Assembly (NCBI GenBank): GCA_963665645.2
Contig: CAXXQN010000007.1
Coordinates: 620,001 to 684,000, forward strand
Reading direction: 5' to 3'
Source of the DNA: Anoxybacterium sp963665645
GTDB lineage: Bacteria > Bacillota > Clostridia > Peptostreptococcales > Anaerovoracaceae
DNA: 64,000 nucleotides
Made by a program: the position numbers and the translations under genes. The first letter of the stretch is position 1, and each line of letters opens with the position of its first letter. This document shows positions 17,570-25,324 of the stretch, piece after piece. The notes beneath the pieces were generated by a model that ran no database searches, was not told the DNA's origin, and saw nothing but the letters and a program-made list of their open reading frames with translations.

Positions 17570-17700
17570 TTAGATAAAATGGGGAGTGCAGAGGGGGTAC
17601 CCCTCGTCGATGAAGGAGGGTGCTCAGGCTGCTTGCAGCCGCCGAAGGGAACCATAGGGTTCCCTAGCGGGAGTGGCGTAGCCACTTTTTTTTTGATTTG
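17570..17700. repeat. Cluster of strong hairpins between mobB and mobA
   Basis: The 227-base gap between mobB and mobA holds a GC-rich block unlike its surroundings. Consecutive perfect stems are GGGGTACCCC, GGCTGC-TT-GCAGCC, GGGAACC-ATAG-GGTTCCC and AGTGGC-GTA-GCCACT, the last followed by nine T on the plus strand. On the plus strand this reads as a terminator but no plus-strand gene ends here. It looks like an intergenic palindromic repeat unit similar in style to the block at 32953-33050. No coding potential is claimed. Confidence 0.5.
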
Positions 17701-17720
17701 GTAAGCTTCCTGAAACTTAA

Positions 17721-18263
17721 TCATGATCGTCCTTTCAATATTTGTTCTTCGATAAACGTGCCTATTGTTTCAATGCAGTTTAAGTCGAGTACAGGAATAG
17801 GCAGGTCGAGGGAAACGTCACTGGCAACGGCAAGAATGTTTTCTTTGCTGAAACCAGTGGTGTGATAAAGTAAGTTGCCACCCACTTTTTCCCGGAAGAC
17901 TTCTATTTTGGAAAAGGCATTCTCTTTATATCCTTCGATGATGACGATATCTGTATCAGAAAATAACGGTAATATTGTTTCAAGATCCATATTATAATCT
18001 AAATTTTTTATCATAGCGAGTTTTTCAGCGGAAGACAGGACAACTGTATCCGCACCCGCGTGACTGAAACGGTAGCTGTCTTTCCCTTTTTTATCGATTT
18101 CAAAGCGGTGAGCGTCATGTTTTATGACTCCGATACGATATTTGCGTTTTTTAAGATAATGAATCAAACCTTCGATCAGAGTTGTTTTACCTGTGTTAGA
18201 CTGAGCAGCAATAATCGATAGAACAGGGGGGAGTATGTTATCGTTAATGAGCATGTCTCTCAT
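17721..18263 (-). CDS. mobB: Molybdopterin-guanine dinucleotide biosynthesis protein MobB
   Basis: About 180 residues. ATG 18263 follows AAGGAG with a seven-base gap; the frame is open further upstream but without a ribosome site. The Walker A motif is AAQSNTGKTTLIEGLI, followed by VIKHDAHRFEIDKKGKDSYRFSHAGAD and the VIIEGYK motif, all typical MobB. MobB is a GTP-binding helper of MobA in forming MGD. It is in the same orientation as the ROK regulator upstream and mobA downstream. Confidence 0.9.
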   Translation of the reverse strand: MRDMLINDNILPPVLSIIAAQSNTGKTTLIEGLIHYLKKRKYRIGVIKHDAHRFEIDKKGKDSYRFSHAGADTVVLSSAEKLAMIKNLDYNMDLETILPLFSDTDIVIIEGYKENAFSKIEVFREKVGGNLLYHTTGFSKENILAVASDVSLDLPIPVLDLNCIETIGTFIEEQILKGRS

Positions 18264-18344
18264 GGTTGGTCTCCTTATCCTGTATGAGTGGTTCAAGTAT
18301 CGCAATCCACCAGAATATTGATAGATTTTATAGATTGATAGATT

Positions 18345-19520
18345 CTACAGTACGTTTCTCTGGAAATTAAATACCTGCTCAAAAGGGAGCAGTGCAGCGC
18401 CAAGCAACGCACCATTTTCCTGAAGGCCGGAACCAATAATTTTAATGGATTCATAACCGTAGAATCGTTCTGAGAGTTTTAGTTTCTTTGTGCCAATATC
18501 GATCAGCTTCTGTGTATAGGCTCCGAGATCACCGCCGATAATGATGCAGTACGGATCAATGGTTAGTAAAATCGCTTCTAATCCGGAAAACAGATAGTGA
18601 ACGTATTCTTCTATCTTGAGAACAGCTGATGGAACCATGTCATCATAATCATGGAATAGTTTTCGTAAATATTCAGCTTCCTCCATAGGGTCGATACAAT
18701 CCTTCAACAAAGCTCTCTTGGAGGCGAACAATTCCCAGCAACCATAGCGGCCGCAACTACAGCGTATATTTTTATCGGATACTTTCAGGTGACCGAATTC
18801 ACCGGCACGCTTACGATTCCCTCGAAAAATACAGTTTTCAACCATGATTCCTGCGCCGATACCATCGGCAATGGAGACATAGACAAAATTACCTAAGCTG
18901 CTGCCCTTTCCGATCAGGTATTCGGCGTATGCTGCCGTATTGGCCTCGTTTTCAGGGAAAAGATCCATTTCCAGTTCTGTTTGAAAGTGTTTCAGGCAGT
19001 AGTTTTTGATATTAAGGTTCGGGATGTATTCCAGAACCATTCCGTCATCATCAACCAATCCGGGAAAAGCCATGCCAACGCCAAGTATTTTATTCTTATC
19101 AATGTCATGACGTTGAATCATGCGAAAGATATGATCCTTCAGTTGGGCAAGGGAATCCGTTAACCCGGCATTGACAGAATAGGGGAATTGTACAGAATCG
19201 ACAATATCGCCCACTAAATTGACAAGTGCGAGTTGAACCTGCCTTGGAGATATGCTGACGCCAAAAGCATATCGTACATTCGGTAATAGCCGGATAATAA
19301 CCGGTTTTCTTCCTCCATTTGAATTTGCCGTGCCAAAGGGAGCTACGAAGCCTTCATCAATTAACGTTTGGATATACGTATTGATGGTTGTGTGACTTAC
19401 GCCCAGATGCTTTTCGAGCTCTGCTTTTGTGGCTTCGTAATTTTTTCTTAAAAACTGTAAGATTTTAATGCAATTTACTTCGCGTACCTGTTCATGGGTC
19501 AAATTTGCAATTTTTAACAT
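18345..19520 (-). CDS. ROK-family transcriptional regulator (NagC/XylR type)
   Basis: 391 residues. An N-terminal winged helix-turn-helix (about 8-70: CIKILQFLRKNYEATKAELEKHLGVSHTTINTYIQTL) precedes a ROK fold with the GVGMAFPGLVD, ISIADGIGAGIM-like (VSIADGIGAGIMVENCIFRG) and zinc-binding CSCGRYGCWE motifs. ROK repressors usually sense sugars or sugar phosphates; here it heads a molybdoenzyme gene string, which is an unusual context. Its promoter is clear (19553-19581). Whether it controls the mob/molybdoenzyme genes is inference, supported by the shared motif noted at 16874 and 19596. Confidence 0.85.
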   Translation of the reverse strand: MLKIANLTHEQVREVNCIKILQFLRKNYEATKAELEKHLGVSHTTINTYIQTLIDEGFVAPFGTANSNGGRKPVIIRLLPNVRYAFGVSISPRQVQLALVNLVGDIVDSVQFPYSVNAGLTDSLAQLKDHIFRMIQRHDIDKNKILGVGMAFPGLVDDDGMVLEYIPNLNIKNYCLKHFQTELEMDLFPENEANTAAYAEYLIGKGSSLGNFVYVSIADGIGAGIMVENCIFRGNRKRAGEFGHLKVSDKNIRCSCGRYGCWELFASKRALLKDCIDPMEEAEYLRKLFHDYDDMVPSAVLKIEEYVHYLFSGLEAILLTIDPYCIIIGGDLGAYTQKLIDIGTKKLKLSERFYGYESIKIIGSGLQENGALLGAALLPFEQVFNFQRNVL

Positions 19521-19552
19521 AAAAACAATCCTTTTTATTTAATTCTAAATTT

Positions 19553-19581
19553 ATTATACAAATAGGAATAGAGTTTTGCAA
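19553..19581 (-). promoter_or_regulatory. Sigma-70-type promoter for the ROK regulator
   Basis: On the minus strand TTGCAA (19581-19576), 17 bases, then TATAAT (19558-19553), 33 bases before the start codon. Confidence 0.75.
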
Positions 19582-19595
19582 GATACTTTAGAAAG

Positions 19596-19611
19596 AAACT
19601 TTCAAAAGTTT
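19596..19611. promoter_or_regulatory. Palindrome AAACTTT-CA-AAAGTTT upstream of the ROK promoter
   Basis: Perfect 7-bp arms located 14 bases upstream of the -35 box of the ROK gene. AAACTTTCAAAAGT recurs exactly at 16874-16887 before the molybdoenzyme gene. Candidate operator of the ROK regulator. Confidence 0.4.
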
Positions 19612-19673
19612 TTGTGGAGTATTACCGATTAGTGATAACCTGAAAAAGTAATCAATAGTTTACCACAAAACAA

Positions 19674-19702
19674 TTGAAAATCAGAATTTTTTCTCATATA
19701 AT
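19674..19702 (+). promoter_or_regulatory. Sigma-70-type promoter for the sigma-54 activator gene
   Basis: TTGAAA (19674-19679), 17 bases, TATAAT (19697-19702). It gives a leader of about 160 bases, which includes a GCGGC / GCCGC hairpin just before the ribosome site of the next gene. Confidence 0.75.
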
Positions 19703-19872
19703 AATCTTGGGGATGAGATTAATTGTTCAGGGGGAATGAATAATGGTAAAAATGATAGAACCGGTTTAACAGATAGAAGAATTGTTGGACTGGTTTTTTT
19801 GTTTGGATTGATAAGGGACGAGGGGGTTCGTTATTTATTTGTGGCGGCGCAAGTGCCGCGATGGAGGCAAAT

Positions 19873-21390
19873 ATGTATAATAACCACATTGATACCATAA
19901 AAAAATACAGAGAACAGCTGAACCGGAAAATAGAGGCTGCTGCTTTTGATCCATCGGAAAAGTCAGATATACTGGAGCTGATCCATAAGATAGAGCAAGA
20001 ATCCGGAGAATTTGAAGAAAACTATTTGGACTTTAAAGAATTGAGCAACCATCTATACGATGCGATACATATAACGGATGGACAGGGGAAAATTCTGTTT
20101 GTTAATGAAGCATATATCCGAACCACAGGGATATTTCCTGAACAAATTGTAGGTAAATATGTAAAAGATATCGAAGATTCAGGTACGCTTTATCAAGGCG
20201 CGGTGACTCCACGTGTTATTCAACAAAAGGAACGAGTGAGTGGAATTACACATTTTTTTCCCTTGGACAAGGAAATTCTTTCTACGGGATGTCCGGTATT
20301 TGACCAAAAAGGTGAGCTTAAATTTGTTGTTACGAATGTACGTGACTTAAGCGGATTAGAAAAAATGAATCAAAAATTGGCTCTGTTGACGGAGGAAGTA
20401 TATAAAGACAAGCAAGAGCTGGAGTACCTGCGAAAATGCCATGTAGATTCAGGAGATATTATTACGCATAGTAAAAAAATGAATGCGATTTTAGAAATGG
20501 TGAGGATTGTTGCTAAAACCAATGTTACAGTGCTTATTACAGGGGAATCAGGATCAGGAAAAGAAAAAATTGCTGAAGAAATTTATCGCTATAGCGATAG
20601 GAAAGACAAGCCGTTTATTAAAGTTAACTGTGCGGCTATCCCAGCAGAATTATTAGAATCAGAATTATTTGGCTATGAAGGCGGTGCGTTTACGGATGCG
20701 AACAAAAAGGGTAAAGCTGGCATGTTTGAGTTAGCAAACGGTGGTGTAATCCTTCTTGATGAAATAGGTGATATGGCGATCAATTTGCAGACAAAGCTGC
20801 TTCGGGTGCTTCAGGAAAAGGAAATAATGCGTGTAGGCGGCAGCAAATATATAAAATTGGATATTAGAATGATTGCTGCAACCAATAGGGATCTTGAAGA
20901 AAAAATACGACAGGGAGACTTCAGAGAAGATTTGTATTACAGGCTTAATGTAGTGCCTATTTGTGTAATTCCTCTAAGAGAACGAAAAGAGGATATTCCA
21001 TATATGGTTATGGGATTTCTAAGGAAATACTGTAAAAAATATGGTAAGAATGTAAGCATTGATAAGGAAGCAATTGACCTTTTCGTATCTTGTGACTGGC
21101 CGGGAAATATAAGAGAACTTAAGAATATGATAGAACGCTTAGTGGTAATAAGTACGGATGGCAGCATTGGCAAAGCAAATATATTACAGAGTATAAACTC
21201 CAATTTCTTGAAATACAATTCTCATGAAGCAGAAACGCCAATCAATCTGAAAGATTACCTTAAGGAGTATGAAAAGACGATTATTATAACGGCACTTAAG
21301 CAGTGCAAAAGCAAGCGTAAGACCGCGAAAACGTTGGGAATCGACCATTCTACATTGATTAGAAAATGCCGTGATCATGGTTTGGATTGA
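19873..21390 (+). CDS. PAS-domain sigma-54-dependent transcriptional activator (Fis family)
   Basis: 505 residues from ATG 19873, preceded by GGAGG with a five-base gap; an in-frame ATG at 19861 precedes that site. Order: short coiled N-terminus; PAS domain (about 55-160, DAIHITDGQGKILFVNEAYI); AAA+ domain with Walker A GESGSGKEK (about 224), GAFTDA (271-276), Walker B VILLDEIGD and the arginine-finger region FREDLYYRLNV; C-terminal Fis-type helix-turn-helix (CKSKRKTAKTLGIDHSTLIRK). The loop that contacts sigma-54 normally reads GAFTGA; here it is GAFTDA. It most likely drives the downstream atoE-atoD-atoA genes, which have a matching -24/-12 promoter and palindromic upstream sites. The PAS ligand is unknown. 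Confidence 0.9.
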   Translation: MYNNHIDTIKKYREQLNRKIEAAAFDPSEKSDILELIHKIEQESGEFEENYLDFKELSNHLYDAIHITDGQGKILFVNEAYIRTTGIFPEQIVGKYVKDIEDSGTLYQGAVTPRVIQQKERVSGITHFFPLDKEILSTGCPVFDQKGELKFVVTNVRDLSGLEKMNQKLALLTEEVYKDKQELEYLRKCHVDSGDIITHSKKMNAILEMVRIVAKTNVTVLITGESGSGKEKIAEEIYRYSDRKDKPFIKVNCAAIPAELLESELFGYEGGAFTDANKKGKAGMFELANGGVILLDEIGDMAINLQTKLLRVLQEKEIMRVGGSKYIKLDIRMIAATNRDLEEKIRQGDFREDLYYRLNVVPICVIPLRERKEDIPYMVMGFLRKYCKKYGKNVSIDKEAIDLFVSCDWPGNIRELKNMIERLVVISTDGSIGKANILQSINSNFLKYNSHEAETPINLKDYLKEYEKTIIITALKQCKSKRKTAKTLGIDHSTLIRKCRDHGLD

Positions 21391-21423
21391 TGGAAATGGG
21401 AAATGTTGATTGTGGTGTGTATA

Positions 21424-21568
21424 TGCACCAATGCGGTGTAGAAATGCTCCGGTTCGATTCGGCACATTAGGAAGGGGATGCTGATTGAAATTGCTAAATA
21501 ATTAACAAATGATGATTGGGAAATGTTTTTATGGCACCACCAAAAGTGGTGTGGAAATACACCGCATT
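21424..21568. promoter_or_regulatory. Candidate enhancer sites for the sigma-54 activator
   Basis: TGCACC-N5-GGTGTA (21424-21440) and the perfect CACCAC-N5-GTGGTG (21535-21551) share geometry. AATGCGGTGTA (21430-21440) recurs inverted as TACACCGCATT (21558-21568). They lie 80-240 bases upstream of the -24/-12 promoter, the usual place for activator binding. Confidence 0.55.
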
Positions 21569-21648
21569 GAGCTCTGCTCTAAAAAAGTGATCTTAAAAGA
21601 CCATTGAGTTTACTCGTTTTTAGTTAATCAAACAGCGAAAACTTAAGG

Positions 21649-21665
21649 TTGGCATTGAAGTTGCG
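21649..21665 (+). promoter_or_regulatory. Sigma-54 (-24/-12) promoter for atoE-atoD-atoA
   Basis: TTGGCATTGAAGTTGCG matches the TTGGCAC-N5-TTGCW consensus with the strict GG-N10-GC spacing. It lies 47 bases before the atoE ATG and directly downstream of a sigma-54 activator gene. Confidence 0.8.
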
Positions 21666-21711
21666 TAATATAAAGTTATCTTTATATTTTTTTTAGAGAG
21701 GAGCTGTTTTT

Positions 21712-23079
21712 ATGTTCAAAAAAGTGACGAATGGATGTGTAGCTTTAGTTAACAGATTTCTTCCCGACCCATTTATTTTCTGCATTATTTTAACAGTTAT
21801 TGTATTTTTAGCGGCGATGCCTTTAACAAGTCAGGGACCTATGGATATGGTAAATGCATGGGGCAGCGGTGTTTGGGGGTTGCTCTCATTTTCAATGCAG
21901 ATGGCATTGGTACTTGTATTAGGAAGTGCTTTTGCAAATGCACCGGCAATTAAAAAGGTTGTATCTAAGATTGCGTCTCTTGCAAAGAATCCTGTGCAGG
22001 GGATTATCGTCGTAACGTTTTTTTCTTTAATCGCTTGTTGGATTAACTGGGGATTTGGATTAGTAGTAGGTGCAATACTGGCTAAGGAAATTGCAAGGCA
22101 GGTTGATGGAATCGACTATCGATTGTTAATCGCTTCAGCATATTCCGGATTTGTTATTTGGCATGCCGGTTTTTCAGGATCTATTCCTTTAGCAATTGCT
22201 ACTCCGGGGAAAGAAGTATTGCTGAAGGCCACAGGAGGAGCCGTTTCAGAGCCTATTTCTACAAGCTTAACGATCTTTTCACCATATAATTTAGTGATCG
22301 TACTGATTATATTAGTTTGTCTTCCTTTTATTAATGCAAAGATGCATCCGTCACCAGATCAGGTTATAACTGTAGACAAAAACCTTTTGATTGAAGAAAC
22401 GGAAGCTTATAAGACACCGGTTACACCTGCTGAAAAAATTGAAAACAGTGTAATTATGTCAGCTCTAATCTCCATCGCCGGTATTGTATATCTCGTATTT
22501 TACTTTGCGAATCATGGCTTTAATCTTTCCTTGAATATTGTTAATTTTATATTTTTAATTTTAGGTATTATATGTCATAAGACGCCGATTCATTACGTAA
22601 AGGCAATAACGGCCGCGACAAAGGGCGCAGCCGGCATCATTCTTCAATTCCCGTTTTATGCCGGTATCATGGCCATGATGACTGCGGTAAGTGCCGCGAC
22701 AGGCTTATCATTAGCAGGAGTAATCAGCAATGGATTTGTTGCAATTTCAACTACAATTACATTCCCGTTATTCACATTCCTGTCAGCCGGTATTGTGAAT
22801 TTCTTCGTACCATCCGGCGGAGGACAATGGGCAGTGCAGGGTCCTATCATGATGCCTGCAGGTCAGGCACTTGGCGTAAGCCCGGCTTTAACAGGTATGG
22901 CCATTGCCTGGGGTGATGCGTGGACGAATATGATTCAGCCGTTCTGGGCATTGCCGGCATTAGGTATTGCAGGCCTGTCTGCCAGAGATATCATGGGGTA
23001 TTGCTTAATTACATTATTCTTTGTAGGAATTGTTGTTTGCGGTGGATTCTTAATTGTTGGAGCATTAGGATTAGCATAA
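21712..23079 (+). CDS. atoE: Short-chain fatty acid transporter, AtoE family
   Basis: 455 residues, almost entirely hydrophobic, with about 11-12 predicted membrane helices. Family motifs include the N-terminal RFLPDPFIFCIILT, WINWGFGLVVGAILA and the C-terminal FFVPSGGGQWAVQGPIM and WGDAWTNMIQPFWALP. AtoE proteins take up short-chain fatty acids such as acetoacetate or butyrate. The gene sits between a sigma-54 promoter and a CoA-transferase pair, so import followed by CoA activation is the likely job. The start has AGAGGAG just upstream. Confidence 0.9.
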   Translation: MFKKVTNGCVALVNRFLPDPFIFCIILTVIVFLAAMPLTSQGPMDMVNAWGSGVWGLLSFSMQMALVLVLGSAFANAPAIKKVVSKIASLAKNPVQGIIVVTFFSLIACWINWGFGLVVGAILAKEIARQVDGIDYRLLIASAYSGFVIWHAGFSGSIPLAIATPGKEVLLKATGGAVSEPISTSLTIFSPYNLVIVLIILVCLPFINAKMHPSPDQVITVDKNLLIEETEAYKTPVTPAEKIENSVIMSALISIAGIVYLVFYFANHGFNLSLNIVNFIFLILGIICHKTPIHYVKAITAATKGAAGIILQFPFYAGIMAMMTAVSAATGLSLAGVISNGFVAISTTITFPLFTFLSAGIVNFFVPSGGGQWAVQGPIMMPAGQALGVSPALTGMAIAWGDAWTNMIQPFWALPALGIAGLSARDIMGYCLITLFFVGIVVCGGFLIVGALGLA

Positions 23080-23147
23080 GCATCAGCATCAGCACTTGTA
23101 CGTTACATTAATGTTAAAAACTATAATAACAAACATATCCATACAAT

Positions 23148-23187
23148 AAGCTCCTCCTGTTTACATGTTAAACAGGGGGGTGCTTAC
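23148..23187 (+). repeat. Hairpin between atoE and atoD
   Basis: CCTCCTGTTTA and TAAACAGGGGGG flanked by AAGC / GCTT form a long stem with a short loop and no T-run. It lies 27 bases before the atoD start and may stabilise or separate the transporter and enzyme parts of the mRNA. Confidence 0.5.
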
Positions 23188-23214
23188 GAAAATAAAAGAA
23201 AGGCAGTGGTTTGG

Positions 23215-23895
23215 ATGAAAAAAAAAACCAGAACAGCGCAAGAAGCAGTTGCTGAAATTAAAGATGGTGCAACCATTATGGTTGGCGGCTTCATGGCATG
23301 CGGCACACCGGAAATCTTAATTGATGCGCTTGTTGAAAAAGGAGTAAAACGCCTCACGATCATCTGTAACGATGCAGGTGTGCCGGGAAGAGGGGTTGGA
23401 AAGCTTTTGTCAAATGGACAAATCAAGACTTTGATCGCTTCCCATGTAGGGTTAAATCCTGAAGTAGCACAGAGAATGAACACCGATGTGCCGGAAGACA
23501 AGCTGGAATGCATCCTTGTTCCCCAGGGAACCCTGGCAGAAAGAATCAGAGCAGGAGGAACTGGATTAGGCGGGTTCCTGACGCCTACCGGAGTAGGGAC
23601 CATTGTGGCAGAAGGCAAACAGGTTATCAATGTTGAAGGAAGAGATTATCTGCTGGAAAAACCGTTAAAAGCCGATGTCGCTCTTATCAGAGGCTCGGTG
23701 ACAGATAAATTCGGAAATACGATATACAACGGAACAACCAGAACCTTCAATCCGATGATGGCGACTGCCGCCGACTATGTCATTGTGGGCGCATGCGAAA
23801 TCGTAGAAATCGGTGAGATCGATCCAAACAACGTAGTGACATCCGGAATCTTTGTGGATGCAATCGCAGGAGGCGAAAAACCATGGCAGATATAA
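23215..23895 (+). CDS. atoD: 3-oxoacid/acetate CoA-transferase subunit alpha
   Basis: About 226 residues from ATG 23215 (AGAAAGG lies 11 bases upstream; GTG 23206 is only two bases from it). Contains the family I CoA-transferase alpha-chain pattern: TIMVGGFMACGTPE, ICNDAGVPGRGVGKLL, and GTLAERIRAGGTGLGGFLTPTGVGT. With the beta subunit it moves CoA between an acyl-CoA donor and a short-chain acid such as acetoacetate or butyrate. It overlaps the beta-subunit gene by 13 bases. Confidence 0.92.
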   Translation: MKKKTRTAQEAVAEIKDGATIMVGGFMACGTPEILIDALVEKGVKRLTIICNDAGVPGRGVGKLLSNGQIKTLIASHVGLNPEVAQRMNTDVPEDKLECILVPQGTLAERIRAGGTGLGGFLTPTGVGTIVAEGKQVINVEGRDYLLEKPLKADVALIRGSVTDKFGNTIYNGTTRTFNPMMATAADYVIVGACEIVEIGEIDPNNVVTSGIFVDAIAGGEKPWQI

Positions 23896-24533
23896 AGGAA
23901 ATCATCGCGGCCAGAGTTGCGAAGGAATTAAAAGATGGAGACGTTGTCAATCTTGGAATCGGTCTCCCTACTATGGTAGCCAATTTCCTTCCGGAAGGGG
24001 TAAACATCATTCTCCAGTCTGAAAACGGCATCATGGGAATGGGACCCGCCGCAGAACCCGGTAAAGAGGATGTTGACATCATCAATGCAGGAGCACAGTA
24101 TGTAACTGCAAATACGGGCGCAATGTTTTTTGACAGCGCAACCTCCTTCGGAATCATCCGGGGCGGTCATGTGGATGCGACGATTCTTGGCGCATTGGAA
24201 GTCGACCAGCATGGCAACCTTGCCAACTGGATCGTACCGGGTAAAATGGTACCCGGTATGGGCGGTGCAATGGACCTGGTAGTAGGGGCAAAGAAAGTAA
24301 TCATTGCGATGCAGCATACTCAGAAAGGAAAACATAAAATACTGAAGGAGTGCAGGCTGCCGTATACAGCAGTAAACGTTGTAGATATGATCATCACGGA
24401 AATGGGTGTGATGGAAGTAACTCCCGATGGCATCGCGCTGACTGAGCTGCATCCGGACTACACTGTCAAACAGGTGCAGGAAGCAACCGAAGCAGAGCTG
24501 ATCATCAGCCCTTACTTAAACTCTATGGGCTAA
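23883..24533 (+). CDS. atoA: 3-oxoacid/acetate CoA-transferase subunit beta
   Basis: 216 residues. The SENGIMGMGP motif carries the catalytic glutamate that forms the CoA thioester intermediate; LGIGLPTMVANFLPEGVNI and GGHVDATILGALEVDQHGNLANW-type segments are also typical of the beta chain. It forms a heterotetramer with the alpha chain, whose gene overlaps it. A terminator follows, closing the atoE-atoD-atoA transcription unit. Confidence 0.93.
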   Translation: MADIKEIIAARVAKELKDGDVVNLGIGLPTMVANFLPEGVNIILQSENGIMGMGPAAEPGKEDVDIINAGAQYVTANTGAMFFDSATSFGIIRGGHVDATILGALEVDQHGNLANWIVPGKMVPGMGGAMDLVVGAKKVIIAMQHTQKGKHKILKECRLPYTAVNVVDMIITEMGVMEVTPDGIALTELHPDYTVKQVQEATEAELIISPYLNSMG

Positions 24534-24544
24534 GCATAATAGGT

Positions 24545-24588
24545 GAAAACGGCGGTTTTGACATCAAAAATCAAAGCCGCCGTTTTTT
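24545..24588 (+). terminator. Terminator after atoA
   Basis: AACGGCGG...TTTGA pairs with TCAAA...CCGCCGTT, followed by TTTTTTATTATT. Confidence 0.9.
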
Positions 24589-24626
24589 ATTATTAAATCA
24601 ATAAATTTCCACATTTGTAAAATATC

Positions 24627-24655
24627 TTGATTTTTATAAAAATTTCGAATATAAT
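24627..24655 (+). promoter_or_regulatory. Promoter of the c-di-GMP riboswitch transcript
   Basis: TTGATT, 17 bases, TATAAT. The predicted start (about 24662) is roughly 100 bases before the riboswitch aptamer. No other gene is close enough to use it. Confidence 0.75.
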
Positions 24656-24765
24656 AAAAAAATGTATTTTATACCTAATTGGGTGTCTGCTATTGAAATC
24701 TTATCTATTAAACTTCTGACATTCAGTTAGTTGTTCGTTCTACAATCTATACACATTTGAATAAT

Positions 24766-24856
24766 CAGAACTAGGGCAAACCTGTCAAAAGTCAGGGACG
24801 CAAAGCTATAGGGTCTAAGGTGCTTTAAAGTGCTATGACAGCCTGGCTGCTACAAA
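24766..24856 (+). promoter_or_regulatory. Cyclic-di-GMP-I riboswitch (GEMM-I)
   Basis: The conserved core is present in order: AGGGCAAACC, a P2 hairpin, GGGACGCAAAGC, the receptor GGGTCTAAGG, a P3 hairpin, and GACAGCCTGGCTGCT. This order and wording match the GEMM-I aptamer, which binds cyclic di-GMP between P2 and P3. It is followed at once by a terminator, so the control is probably transcriptional. The first downstream genes are the recombinase (25325) and then the Tad pilus operon; pilus and adhesin genes are common targets of this riboswitch class in Clostridia. Confidence 0.88.
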
Positions 24857-24860
24857 GACT

Positions 24861-24892
24861 AAAACTGCCCTTTTAGCGGCAGTTTTTGTTGT
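24861..24892 (+). terminator. Riboswitch expression-platform terminator
   Basis: AAAACTGCC / GGCAGTTTT stem with an eight-base loop, then TTGTTGTTTT, directly after the c-di-GMP aptamer. Confidence 0.85.
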
Positions 24893-24997
24893 TTTACGAA
24901 ACGCACAACGCTGATATCTTTTTTTTATTCCCGGAATGAATTTAAATGAAGAATTGTTTGATTAAATGATAAATAATTTATTTGAATCATACTTGAG

Positions 24998-25050
24998 AAT
25001 CTGTGCAAAAAAAACCGGGAAATATTATTCCCGATTTTTTTGCACAGATT
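24998..25050 (+). repeat. Long hairpin downstream of the riboswitch
   Basis: AATCTGTGCAAAAAAA and TTTTTTTGCACAGATT, with CGGGAA / TTCCCG nearer the loop, form a stem of about 23 pairs with one bulge. It ends in TATTTTTATAAAA and may be a second terminator or a barrier between the riboswitch and the recombinase segment. Apart from the features listed, 24534-25324 contains no gene that I can see. Confidence 0.6.
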
Positions 25051-25072
25051 TATTTTTATAAAACATAAAATC

Positions 25073-25094
25073 GTCGTGGTTTACTTAAAACCAT
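25073..25094 (+). repeat. Left 22-bp inverted repeat flanking the recombinase
   Basis: Begins GTCGTGGTTTACTT and ends AAAACCAT. Its exact reverse complement lies at 26517-26538. The core has GGTTT / AAACC half-arms around ACTTA, like a tyrosine-recombinase crossover site. Confidence 0.9.
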
Positions 25095-25324
25095 AACGCT
25101 AAAATAGTTTATTTCACTAAATACCTGTAATTATTATGTAACTTGACTTATTCAGTATAGGACATAATTCGACGAAATGCAAGTATTATTGTTTAAATAG
25201 TTCTAAAAATTTTATATTTTATTGAATTATATGGGATATCTTAATAAAAATCCAGGGGGATTCTTGTATTAAAGATAATAAAAGCCGTCAAAAAAGGCGT
25301 CAAATTAAGAAAGAGGTGGGATCT

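Noticed and set aside
17570..17700. Moco riboswitch near mob genes
   Set aside because: The block has separate simple hairpins and I could not match the Moco aptamer core; on the strand of the mob genes it lacks a plausible expression platform.
19736..19900. Short ORF of about 54 codons overlapping the start of the sigma-54 activator
   Set aside because: Its ATG is only one base from the G-rich run and the frame runs into the real gene; probably leader sequence.
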